Positions 10,457-20,735 of a stretch of 64,000 nucleotides of DNA are shown here, piece by piece. Positions within the stretch are counted from its first letter, which is position 1, and each line of letters opens with the position of its first letter. A program made the position numbers and the translations under genes. The notes under the pieces were generated by a model that saw only the letters and a program-made list of their open reading frames with translations, searched no databases and was not told the origin of the DNA. This stretch comes from Limnanthes douglasii subsp. nivea (taxonomy: Eukaryota > Streptophyta > Magnoliopsida > Brassicales > Limnanthaceae): contig JAUPFV010000005.1 of NCBI GenBank assembly GCA_036936605.1, positions 190,090,958-190,154,957 of the forward strand. The letters are read 5' to 3'.

Positions 10457-12450
10457 TTACTTTGAAGATTCAGGGGAATTGCTTTCGTTAGATTCTGAAG
10501 TATTTTCATTATCACCCAAAGATATCCCCATAGGGCGATATTTGATTGGAACAAGCTCCCAAAATCCAACCAAGTTCAAGGCAGGGTAGCGCTCACATAT
10601 TTCCATGATTAGACCGAATCTGACTGTAACATCCCTTGCATTCAACTTAGACACACATTAAGCGACATAAACTTCAACAATCGTTTCTTTATCCTTCTTA
10701 GCTTAGGCTCGGATAAGTTGTTTTTCCTTCACAACTCTTTTATAATCTTTAAAGCAGTGTGCAAAATATTTTCAGGCTTTGTCGTTTCCTTCTTTATAAG
10801 CTGCAATAAGCTTATCCTTAGTGGAATTATGAGTGGCGTAAATATTCCTTTATTCTTGGTAACATTAATAAGAAATCACAATATAATCCTAGACATGCAA
10901 TTTTTTTTTGTAAATAAAACATCGGCTTGTTTCTCAAACGTAAAGTATACCTATTTAAGCTCTTCGACTTTTGACGCCGGTAGTAAATTTTCTGATTTGT
11001 AGTGATTTTTCTGATCCTTTAAGTGCCGCATCTTTTTCCTCAGAATAACCGATGATCGAAGTAGTTTACTGAGATGAAGATAAAATTCACCCCAACAGGT
11101 ATCTCAAATGAGCTAGACGAAGATCCAGCTTCGAAAGAAACCATAGTTGAAGAATCAGTATTCTGAATGTAATCTTCATGATCATGAACGATTAGATCAT
11201 TTGATGGAGGCTGGGAAGATTCTGATTTGATGAGAACCTTTTCTGGTGAAAACTTGGCGTGTTCAGTAAAGTTACCTTTAGAGGACCAACCGTCTCAGAA
11301 ACTACTTGGTTTTCTTCAATAATACCTTTCAACTTTCGCTGACGTTTCTTTTTGGGAAAAGTTTGAGTGGGGAGGTGTTTAAACCGTTCGGGTTTCACGG
11401 TTTTGGCCTTTTGCACATTGGTATTATCTTCATGAATTTATGCACCAGAAAGCTCGGGAACCTCCGTTTCTTCCAAAGAATCGCATGATTTTTCGTTCCG
11501 ATGACTTTTCGCTCTAGCTCTTGTTGGGAGAAAGACATGACATATTTAGCCTCTAACCGATCTAAAACCTCTTGTTGGGTTGGAGTAACCATGAGTTCTT
11601 CCAAAGATAGTAGCTTTGATGGGTTGGCTCTCCATAGGTGACTTTTGACAAGGTTAGTGGGTGTGAAGAAAATGCGGAATCTGTTAGACCAAGTAACTTT
11701 GGACCACGAACTTAACTCTATAAAGATTGTTCATGTGGGCACAAAATTAGTATATGGCTTGGACACACGAGTCATGGCTGTTTATATTTGAAAAGAAAAG
11801 TTCATAAGAATAGACATAAGAAAATTTCGAAGCGGAATAAAAGAGAAACATACCTCTGTTAGTCAAGATAAGGTATAGTTTATGAGGATTCTTGGGTGTC
11901 GCCCCAGATCCCGTTTCCCAAAATCCTGAGAAGAAAAGAAATCGTTGCTCTTATTTCTTGTCTGGTTCAAGAAAATCCTTGATAACCTTTTGGTTTTGAC
12001 CAAAGGTTAACGAATAGAAAAAAAATATGGCTTTTTAGCCACGCCACGAGAAAAAAAATTACTTTTTCTTTTCATGTGATACCATTGAGAGTCCTTCCTA
12101 CATAGGGGCTCATGTTACCCTGCATCCAGAAGCAATCTCTTCAAAATTTTTTAAAACATCCGTAGCTAATTGAATCCATTTGAAGTAATGAATGAAGATT
12201 TTTTTATTCGACACAAAGTCCAAATAACTCTACTAGTCTACAATTTGTTAAAGTACTTTTTACCTTTGGTAAAATATAGCTTTTTATCCTCCTCTAAGGT
12301 TTCGACAAACAAAGGGTTATTAACGTAGGCACGAACATGGTCAACACAAATTAATCTAAACATTTCTCTAAGATTAGTTCGATTAGAGTTGAAAACCAAT
12401 TTACTAATGTATTTAAAAAATCCTAAGAGTCCTACCAAAAAATGTTGCAA
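10457..12450 (-). pseudogene. Antisense extra ORF remnant of Tat element (unit 1)
   Basis: On the minus strand, four open pieces lie in a row: 12450-12238, 11604-11395, 11416-11192 and 10654-10457. Each has a near-identical counterpart in unit 2. The second piece extends upstream without its ATG (NRFRIFFTPTNLVKSHLWRAN before LEELMVTPTQQEV). The predicted protein is basic, with a coiled or helical middle (QQELERKVIG) and a KPERFK...KKKRQRKLK stretch. Antisense extra ORFs behind pol are known in Tat-lineage elements; their function is unknown. Introns or decay could explain the gaps. I do not assign a fold. Confidence 0.5.
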
Positions 12451-12480
12451 TACAGTTTGATAAACTTTTGGATTGGATAT

Positions 12481-12752
12481 TTTACATCAGTCACTATACA
12501 AAATTCGGTAGTCACTCATGAACAACAACAACGAGATGATCAATATCATTTTATGTTCTTTTGGAAAGATTAGATGTTACTGCTAAAGGTAGAAATCGAT
12601 TCACCTAATATCCCGCTTAGCTGAAGCTTATTTAGCCGAAAACGAAAAAAAAAACATAACGATAATAAAACATTAATAACTACAGTTACAAGTTATATCT
12701 TTGGATAATTATAAAATTAAAAATTAATAAGTTAAGAAAATAATAAATATAA
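12481..12752. other. AT-rich spacer after gypsy element (unit 1)
   Basis: No gene is seen. It may still be the 3' UTR of the Tat element. It is conserved with 34831-35102. Confidence 0.4.
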
Positions 12753-13578
12753 GGAAATTGCTAAAAAAATCCGTTTTACTCCGTGAAGTCGCCTGTTTTC
12801 GATTTTCAATAATTACAAAATTGCCACGATGCAAAAAAACTCTATTTAATTACAAGTCATGCCATTAAGTACTTCATGAAGTTGCAAATAAAAAAACAAC
12901 AACCAATTCAACATCTAACTTCACAGAACCAACAAAAAATTCAAAACCAAATAAATAACTGAAAATAAGTAAACCAAGTAAACCTTTAAACTTAAAATAA
13001 ATTGTTCCATTTTCAAAAACCTAAACTTAAACTAAACTAATAAATAACTTAAAATAAGAAACAAACAACAAGAACCTAAACTAAGAACTTAAAAGTAATA
13101 AATTAAAACTAATTAAATATATAAAAAACCTAAAACATTTGATATATTTTAGGTATACATGCTATTTGTATAGATTAAAGGACCATATTATTAGTCATTT
13201 TTCATTCCGTCTAAATTTGGTTTTTGTTTATTTGATATAATGGTCCGTGATCAAACTCACACTTAAATAATTTTAGTTTTACAAATGAGTAAAAGGTTTG
13301 AAAGGAGAGAGACATTGAATAATTTGAGGCTCTTATCGGATGCAACAAGCAAGATCAATAATTAAGATAGAAAATTAAAGAAATTTATTGGCTTTCTTAG
13401 AATATACCTTAAAACCTGAACCGAACAAACCTATCTTATCTTTCACATACCCACGAACACGAACATATGACACCCACATCTCTACTTCCTAAAGGAGTAA
13501 AATATCCAAACTTTCGACACAGACTACAACAGCAATCCGTATTGAGCAATAGTCCCAAATCCATATCCAATTTGTTTT

Positions 13579-13761
13579 TGTTTTTCGCCATTCGATGGCG
13601 TCGATCGATACAATTTTCTTTGCCAATCGAAATGAAAAAATGGTTTACGCATACGCTATCTCGTGACGTAATAGTCCTATCTCCCGTCATGAGATGGCCT
13701 ATGCATGGACCACTTCACCATTTCAATTGACGAAGAACACGTGATCGAATGGCGAAAAACA
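13579..13761. repeat. Long imperfect hairpin / inverted repeat (unit 1)
   Basis: The left arm starts TGTTTTTCGCCATTCGAT and the right arm ends ATCGAATGGCGAAAAACA. Inner parts also pair: CCAATCGAAATG with CATTTCAATTG, and TTTACGCATACGCTATCTCGTGACG with CGTCATGAGATGGCCTATGCAT. The loop is about 15 nt around 13670-13686. The arms hold short unpaired gaps. The same structure lies at 35801-35983. The ORFs on both strands here are by-products of the symmetry. Confidence 0.65.
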
Positions 13762-13799
13762 TAAAATTTTGGGTTTGAGACGGTTGTAAGGGCTTCGGT

Positions 13800-14817
13800 C
13801 TCGAAGAGTTGGGTTTGGTCTGTGTTGAAAGATTGACGGTGTCGAAAGTTTGGGTTTTCAAGTGTTTTACGAATGAGATGTATGGGTGACTGTGCTTCAG
13901 AAAGGAGAAGTGTGTGAGTGGTGTCGTGAGTGGGTAAGTGAAAGGTTTTTGTTAATTACTTTAGGTTTTAAATATAGTTTTAATTTATTAGTTGAGATTT
14001 TAAGTTTATGGAGTTTCATAATAACACAACCTTCTCTCAATCCTTGGAATGCAAACAACCATTTATATTCGAGCAAAAGGGAGATGAAAATGGGAAGGTG
14101 CACCGATATATATGATAGGAGGTTTGTTCTATTAACGGTATGCGTAGGGGTATCCACTCCCTGCTCGAGTTGCTGCTGTTCGAGTTTGATTGAATCTGCT
14201 AGCTGAGTTTGCATGTTGTTGTTGCTCGAGTTCGCCGAAGTGCAATGTTAGGGTTTTCGCTTCTTGCTGCTGCATATGGGTGGGTGGAGTCGTGAGGTAA
14301 GTATGTCGAAGAAGGTAGGTTTTAGTTTTACTTTAGTTTCAGTTAATGTTAATAGACTTGAATGTAAATATATTGTTTGTTAACGCAATCCTAAAATCAC
14401 TTTAATGAAAGTGTTAAATTATGCGTTAACTAAAAAAAAAGTTCAAAAATAGTTAGTGTTCTTATTAAATACCCAAAACGACTTAACAAAGTCGTGTATG
14501 CTAAGTTGCTCGTTTTTTTTATTTTATCTATTTATTTATTTTGTTCTCGATTTAAATTTTATTTCATTTTCAATTTTAGTGTTTGTTAATAAATGTAAAA
14601 ATAAAATAAATTTTTTATATAAAAAATAATAAATTTCAATATGTTATTTTTGGAAAATATTTTTAAAATAGTATATAACAAAATCAAGTTTTATATTTGA
14701 AAGATATCATTTTATGAAAACAAATATTATTATATTAATAATTAAAATATGAAACTAATAAACTAAATAAAATGAACGTTTTTATTTAAAAGATACATTA
14801 AAAATAATTTAGAAGAT
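13800..14817. other. Non-coding region between hairpin and LINE A (unit 1)
   Basis: 13800-14320 is less AT-rich and has GAAG/GTGTGAGTGG and CTCGAGTT-rich words but no convincing reading frame. The ORFs on both strands at 13886-14214 have no recognisable domain and are changed by indels in unit 2. It could be captured genic sequence. 14320-14817 is AT-rich. A possible small Harbinger-type MITE lies around 14365-14505, whose better left end is in unit 2 (GAGCATGTACAAC at about 36597). Confidence 0.35.
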
Positions 14818-14821
14818 CGAT

Positions 14822-15601
14822 ATGGAGAAGGCTTTTGATAGGTTGTCTCACTAGTTTACCCAAAATGTGCTCAAGGTTTTTGGTTTCAGTCTTCAATTCA
14901 TTGAACCGATAAGCAACAACATTACAAACAGACATTTCTCTAAAGTCACCAATGAGGTTACTAAAATATTTTTCAAGTCCGACCAGGGCCTGAGACAGCG
15001 GGATCCTTTATCCCCCAGTCTATTCATACTGGCTGAAGAATTCTTGATTCGTGGTCTAAAAAAGCTAAATGAGAATTCTAGATCCATTAGATATAATACT
15101 AGAGTGAGTCAAGTCATACCGTGCCTGGCCTTTGCTGATGATCTAACCACTTTCGGCAATGGCACTGGTGATTTTGTCTCCAAGATAACTGACTTCCTGG
15201 TTCACTATCAGAACATCTCAAGGCAGTTTATCAACAAGGGAAAGTTAAAGTTAATCACTACTAGTAACATGCCTAATCCAAGAGTCAATACAATTGAGAG
15301 AATTACTGGAATCAAGCGTAGTTCTATGCCTTTTATGTATTTGGGTATCATGATAAACAACAAAACCAATATTAGTCACTTTGATAGTCTTGTTTCAAAG
15401 ATTAGAGACAAGATTAATATATGGGATGAAAGTACATTATCGTTTGGTGGCAGATTAATACTGATACAATCAGTTCTTTCATCTTACCCTCTTTATTACA
15501 TCCAAAATACAATTCTTCTTAAGGCAGTCAATAAGAGGATTGAAGTACTTTATAACAAGTTTCTTTGGGGTACCAAGACTGAAATTAAAGTTGTGAACTA
15601 G
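14822..15601 (+). pseudogene. LINE A reverse transcriptase (unit 1)
   Basis: RT motifs in order are KAFDRLSH (motif A), DQGLRQRDPLSPSLF (motif B), LAFADDL with the catalytic FADD box, and YLGIMINNK. The first stop is TAG at 14852-14854, where unit 2 has CAG, so unit 2 keeps the older state. The frame then runs open from 14867 to 15601. The next 78 bp, from about 15578, are missing in unit 2. Confidence 0.85.
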
Positions 15602-17145
15602 TCTTCATGGAGCAAGATAAGTAAGCCATATAAAGAGGGTGGAATTAACGTCAAGAAGCTGGATTGTCTTCAGGACGCATACTCATATAAGTTATGGTTT
15701 AATCTAAAAGCTAATAATAAGTCTCTTTGGTCAAGGCTCATGGTGTCAATCTCCTACAAGGGGGTATCATCCTATTGCTGTTCCTACTCCTAAACGAATG
15801 TTTAGAGTTTGGGCTAGGATTTATGGAATTCGAGGCAATGCGGAGAGGTATATATTCTGGATATCAGGACATGAAGAAAAATACTTATGGCTTGACAGAT
15901 GGTGCACTGAAAATCCATTAATCTCCTTCAATGAGCAGGAAAATATAGGCTGGTATGTAGATAATAAGATCAACAGTTTTTGGGTCAATGGCATATGGAA
16001 CATTGATAAACTGAAGACACCATCCCTATACTTTCTAACATTCTTAAAACCAAGCTAAACAACAATCCCGATGAAATAAGATGGGCATTATCTACTGATG
16101 GTTTATTCAACGCAAAGATAACATGATACACTATAAGGAAGAAAGGGAATGAATCAAACTTGTTCAAGAAATGTTGGAACCCAGTCACACCAAAGAAATG
16201 TTCATTTTTTTATTTGGTGAGCTCTGATGAACTAGTTCGCCTCTGATAAGAATCTGCAGCGAATGAATATTCAACTTGCCTCAAATTGCCAGTTCCGTGA
16301 CAACGCCGAAAGTTCAAAACACGTTTTGGTCAGCTGCAATCAAGCTTGGACAGTGTGGAATCACTTTAGTGTCCTGGTTTTGGTCACCTTATACTATCCT
16401 TATACTATCCTGGTTTTGGTCTTCAATAAAAGTTTGTAGTATAAGAACAATACTACCTGCAATTATCACATGGACAATCTGGAAATCAAGAAATTACAAG
16501 AAAATGCAAGAGGCGGAGTATTCAAATTCTTCTTTAATTAATGAGGTTATTAGAATAATAAATGGTTTGTCTAATGTTAACCTGCTTAAAACAAGAAATT
16601 AGGGCATAGATGTCAGGATCGCAAATCAACTAGGTTGCTATCATAACAGAAGGGCAGTGCCAATTTCCCTGAAATGGATATCGCCAAAGCTAAATCGTTT
16701 CAAGTTGAACACTGACGAAGCTTCTTTTCTCTCGGGTGAAGCTGAAGGTGGATGAGTTTTAAGAAATCATGATGAGGATATCATTAAAGGGTTTGGCAGG
16801 CGATATGGAAGGTGATCTGCTGTTGTAGTTGAAGCCAGAGCTTTAATAGACGGATTAGCTATATGCAGAGACCTTAATCTTAAGAACCTTGATATAGAGG
16901 TGGATTCTACTATTATGACCGAGCTAATTGGGAATGGAAGATCATTATGGTATCTTGATTATATTATAAGCTACTATAGGACGATTGGGTCGCAAAGAGC
17001 AGGATAAAGCCGCTGATTGGGTCACAAAGAAAACGATTCAAGTGAAAGAAAATATGGATTTCACTCAATCTTCAGCCCCAAATCAGTTGCATGCAATTGT
17101 CCTCCTTAAAATCTTGGGGATTGGGTATATCAGAGACGCTGAATG
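15602..17145 (+). pseudogene. LINE A post-RT region and RNase H (unit 1)
   Basis: Fragments in three frames carry the post-RT zinc-binding region: a WARIYGIRGNAERYIFW stretch (15798 onward), WTIWKSRNYKKM (about 16470), then an RNase H domain from about 16690 (LNTDEASF, VVVEARALIDGLAICRDL, LDIEVDST) with stops at several points. Around 16360 the sequence TTATACTATCCT is locally duplicated where unit 2 keeps a longer, more regular sequence. Confidence 0.65.
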
Positions 17146-17411
17146 ATGCTCCATTGATAGTAGTTCTGTTTTGAAAAGGGTTGGAATAAAAAAGTGTTTT
17201 GCGGGGAAGAAGATGAAGCTGGTCTAGTCTTTGGCTCTGTTTTGGGGAGGTTTAAATTTTCACTGAATCATTGAAATCTTATGAAGCGGGAGTTGGAAAT
17301 GTTTTCCCGCCTTAGGTTTTTATTTCAAACTTTGTATAAGTCATTGTAATTTGAAGTTGTTTTTTCTAATAAAAGCCAAATTTACTCAAACAAATATATA
17401 TTTTTGAAGAT

Positions 17412-18303
17412 ATGATCAAACTAGAAAATATTATTTATTATTGTATTTCTTTATTTTTCTCAATGTTACTAATCTGATATATTTTAAGAAATTATATGTT
17501 TAACAAATCCTCATATATTTTGAAATCATATCTTTAACAAATCTTTATATATTTTTTATTCTTTATTTTACTTCTTCTTTTTTTGGTTTCTCAATTTCTA
17601 AAAACTATATTTTTTATCTTCTTTGTCAACACAAAAATACTTAAACAAAATATTTAAAATCTCATAGGATAATAAATTAAATAAAATTAAAATTAAATAA
17701 CACTTTGATAAATACGGGAGAACAAAATCAAAGATATTAACAAAAGAAATCATGTTTCTCTTTCATACACGTAAGGTTTAATATGTTATTTAAAAAAATA
17801 ATTGGAGTGAAATTTGGTTTTGTTAACTAAAAAAATGCTAAATGAAACTAAATTATGTTTCTCTCTACGTAGCACCCACTAACACATAATTTTAACAACA
17901 ACAGTTGTACACGTTGTTATATTTTAATATTTAATTTAGTTTTAGTTAACTAAATATTATTTATTAGTTTAGTTTAAGTAAATATTAAAATTAATTTATG
18001 GTTTTTAAAATTAGATTTATTTCTAGATAGATGTTAGAGAAAAAGAAAATAAATATTGAGTAATTTTAATCTTTATAGGTTTTCGTGAAGTGTAAAAATT
18101 GTTAAAAACAATTAAATCCACCTAGTAATTTCAAAAAGATATAAGTGCTACTTGATGGAGTAAAGTTGACTTTTTTTTAGAAATTCTTTAAATTTAATTC
18201 TATTAAATAAAAAATTATAATTTTTTTATCTAATTTTTTAATATTAATTTACCATTTAAAATAAAAATAAGAGATAATAGAATGTATGATTTTTATTTTA
18301 TTT
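17412..18303. other. AT-rich non-coding DNA right of LINE A (unit 1)
   Basis: There is no reading frame of note. It holds TTAGTTAACTAAATATTATTT-type short palindromic AT sequence and the right terminal repeat of the possible MULE (18146-18186). It is conserved in 39591-40470. Confidence 0.5.
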
Positions 18304-18319
18304 ATAAATTTATTCACTT
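18304..18319. repeat. LINE B 5' target-site duplication (unit 1)
   Basis: ATAAATTTATTCACTT is repeated exactly at 23679-23694, flanking LINE B. A related unoccupied site is at 822-837 upstream of P450 copy 1. Confidence 0.75.
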
Positions 18320-18479
18320 GAATATTATGAAGTAATAAATAGATATTCTTGTAATTAGGAGACTCTGCTCCAATAACGATTACTCCTTCTTGATTGCAAA
18401 ACCATAATTTTTCTAGCTACTCTTCTCGTTGGTTGATCTTCTTGTCTTCTCTTCTCTCGGTGGTTATCTCTATCATGTA

Positions 18480-19863
18480 GATAAGAAATAACATTTTATT
18501 TTAAGAAGAAGATTTTCCGACTCTGACTCAAGATCTTAGACAGGGAAACGTCGATCAATGTTTGAAAAAAAGATCTTACGCGGATTTGTTCAAAAAACAA
18601 TCTCTTAATCATAAAAAAAAAAGACTTTAAACCGGAGAGCATTCATTGAATATTAGGTCACATCTCTGTTCAATATTCTAAAGAGGTCAAAGATGCTCTG
18701 TTACAGAATTCCAAAACAACTTTAATTAGTATATTCTCCTTAGGTATGCCAAATAAAGATGTTATAGAAATTTCTTGAGTTCGTTGAAATTCAAAGGAAA
18801 CTATCGATCTTCTAACTGGGATTCACATCATATTCTTATTGAGTTTGAATTAAAGGAAGACATATGTAGGATGTGGTCTAAACATTTGGAAGGTTGAAAT
18901 TTCAACGATGAGAGTCTTACGTTGGACGCCAGAGTTTCACATCAAGATTGAAAGCAAAATTGCTATGGTTTGGGTTAAATTCGAAAAAATTCACGAGTTT
19001 CTTTACAATGCAGAATTTCTTCATGAAATAGATGCAACCTTAGGAAATCCATATAAAGTTGAGGTTCTTAATGAAAACATGGCTTTTAAAAATTCAGCTT
19101 TTGCGTTGATTGAATTATACGTATCTAGGAAAATAACAGTAATATATGGATTGGCTTTAGTGTGAATGATAGGTGCAGAATTTCTGTCAAATATAAGAAT
19201 CTGCCTTCCTACTGCAGTTTATGCTACTATATAGGACATAACGTGGATGAATGCAAGAAAAATTCTAGGAATATAAATGTTAGCGATCGAGATAAGCAAC
19301 ACCAGAATAGAAACAATGGTAATCAATCTTCAAAAGGTAAAAAAACCCAAAGAAATTGAAGTTAAAACATCTGATATAAACAATCAAGAAGCTCTTTGAT
19401 CTAATTCTGAGTTCATTCCTAATGTTAAGTCCATAATAGTTCATAAAGAAAAGAAGATGGATTCTGCGAAGGAACAAATCTACAAAAGAAAGAAGATGGT
19501 TAATACTATATCTGAAAATGATGATAACTCTAAAAATTATGAATTTACACTGCGGGATGATATATAAATTATTGAAGCTATTCAACAACTGGATAGACAC
19601 TGTGAAAAACAAGATTTACAAGAAGGCGATAAATTTATTTCTGGTTTAAACTCTCCAAACCAAGGAAGTATAGTCAGCATACAACATTCCCCAACCAGAA
19701 AAGATACATCTCCAATGGCCTAAGACTTTAGCACTATCATAAAGAAGAAGCTCAAATCTGCACGGAGAATGAAAAAACCAAGTACAAGAATAATAAAATC
19801 TCTGAAATATACATTGATAAAAAAGAAACACAAATCATCATCTGATAATGATAAATATTCTTA
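18480..19863 (+). pseudogene. LINE B ORF1 (RNA-binding/gag-like) remnant (unit 1)
   Basis: 18908-19165 matches the plant LINE ORF1 DUF4283 region: RVLRWTPEFHIKIES, MVWVKFEKIHEF, LGNPYKVE. The next open piece (19162-19359) has a CCHC zinc knuckle, CSLCYYIGHNVDEC, with all four ligands. A Lys-rich tail follows. The part before 18908 is also coding-like (SSNWDSHHILIEFELKED) but closed by a TGA just before 18900. ORF1 proteins bind the element RNA. Confidence 0.7.
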
Positions 19864-20735
19864 ACTAGAATTTGTGTGGTATTAAAAATAATTTAACTAT
19901 CAGAAGGCTGAAAGATATTATCTTCAAAGATAAAGTTAACATATTAGTCATTCAAGAGCCAATGGCTAAGCCTGAAAAAATTACTGATATTGTTGTGGTG
20001 TTGGGTTTTTCTAATTATACTTTCAATATTTTTAATAAGATATGGGTTTTTTAGGCAGATGATATTTATATTAACACCATGGTTAATCATGATCAATGCC
20101 TGAATTTGGAGATTAATACTAACCATAACATTAGTTTTCACTTAACTGTGGTTTATAGTAAGTGTAACAGGTTGCTTAGGCTTAATTTATGGGAGAAATT
20201 AAAGTTGATCTCTATGACTGGGCAAGGTCGGCTTACAGTTAGTGACTTCAACGTTATTGCCTCGTCTGAAGAGCAGCTAGGGTGTAATATTATTGATCAA
20301 AATAGCATAGAAGATTTCGTGCATACTATTAGTGAATGTCACTCGGAGGATGTTGGGTTTGTGGGTTCAAACTTCAACTGGAATGGAAGCATGAAATGGA
20401 AAAGACTTGATCGAGCAATGTTCAACACTAATTGGACCAACATTTTCAATACAACTCAGGTCCATCACATGGTCAAAACTTATTCTGACCATGCCCCTAT
20501 TCTTATATCTGCTGTATCCAATCAAATTGGTTTCTCTAATCATAAAAACAAAAGTTTTCAGTTTATGAACATGTGGACAAATGATCAATATTTTCTTAGT
20601 GTCGTAGAACAAAATTGGAGTTTGCATATTTGTGGTCATCCTAATGAGATCTTCTCGTTTAATCTTAAGAGACTTAAAAATTGTCTCAAAGCTTGGAACA
20701 TTAACTGTTTTGGTAATATTTCAATAAAATAAAAG
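19864..20735 (+). pseudogene. LINE B ORF2 endonuclease domain (unit 1)
   Basis: This is the N-terminal endonuclease/exonuclease/phosphatase domain that nicks target DNA. Visible are LCGIKNN (start), VNILVIQEPM with the catalytic Glu, then SDFNVIASSEEQLG, SNFNWNG, RLDRAMFN and the final YSDHAPIL with the catalytic Asp-His. A stop at 20052-20054 breaks the frame; it is open again 20079-20732. In unit 2 the SDH motif has changed to FDLDP, so unit 2 is the more damaged copy. Confidence 0.8.

Larger units (their letters stand above)
4014..12480 (+). mobile_element. Tat-lineage Ty3/gypsy element, decayed (unit 1)
   Basis: This element has a putative 5' LTR ending at 4388, a TTGGCGCC primer-site region, then gag, protease, RT, RNase H, a second (archaeal-type) RNase H and integrase in gypsy order, all broken by stops and frameshifts. 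The second RNase H between RT/RH and INT identifies the Tat lineage. After pol comes a 3' region with 48-bp repeats and antisense ORF remnants, as described for Tat-lineage elements. No 3' LTR was found before the MULE-like repeat at 12753, so the right end is approximate. The same element in unit 2 (27547-34830) shows the insertion predates the duplication. Confidence 0.8.
14818..17399 (+). mobile_element. LINE A, 5'-truncated L1-type element (unit 1)
   Basis: The LINE begins inside ORF2 at RT motif A (IDMEKAFDRLSH) and runs through RT, the C-terminal zinc-type region and RNase H to a 3' UTR with AATAAAAG (about 17370). Possible target duplication: AATTTAGAAGAT (14806-14817) and ATTTTTGAAGAT (17400-17411), 10 of 12 identical. 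5' truncation is the usual result of incomplete target-primed reverse transcription. The same truncation point is in unit 2. Confidence 0.75.
12753..18186. mobile_element. Possible Mutator-like (MULE) element with nested LINE A (unit 1)
   Basis: The left end (12753-12793, GGAAATTGCTAAAAAAAT...TTTACTCCGTGAAG) is the inverted counterpart of the right end (18146-18186, CTTGATGGAGTAAAG...TTTTTTTTAGAAATTC). In unit 2 the two ends share AAATTGCTAAAAAAAG exactly. Sequences of the GGAAATTGC-A-rich type are common in plant MULE termini. Flanks ATAAATATAA (left) and TTAAATTTAA (right) could be a decayed 9-10 bp target duplication, but they are AT-rich and weak evidence. No transposase was recognised. 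Contents are non-coding DNA, a long hairpin and LINE A. Confidence 0.4.

Noticed and set aside
13436..13730. ORFs on both strands over the hairpin
   Set aside because: Symmetry of the inverted repeat creates open frames on both strands; they are not conserved in unit 2.
14365..14505. A Harbinger-type MITE (GAGCATGTACAAC end in unit 2, GTGTATGCT end in unit 1)
   Set aside because: Neither unit has both ends, so the element cannot be shown from this window.
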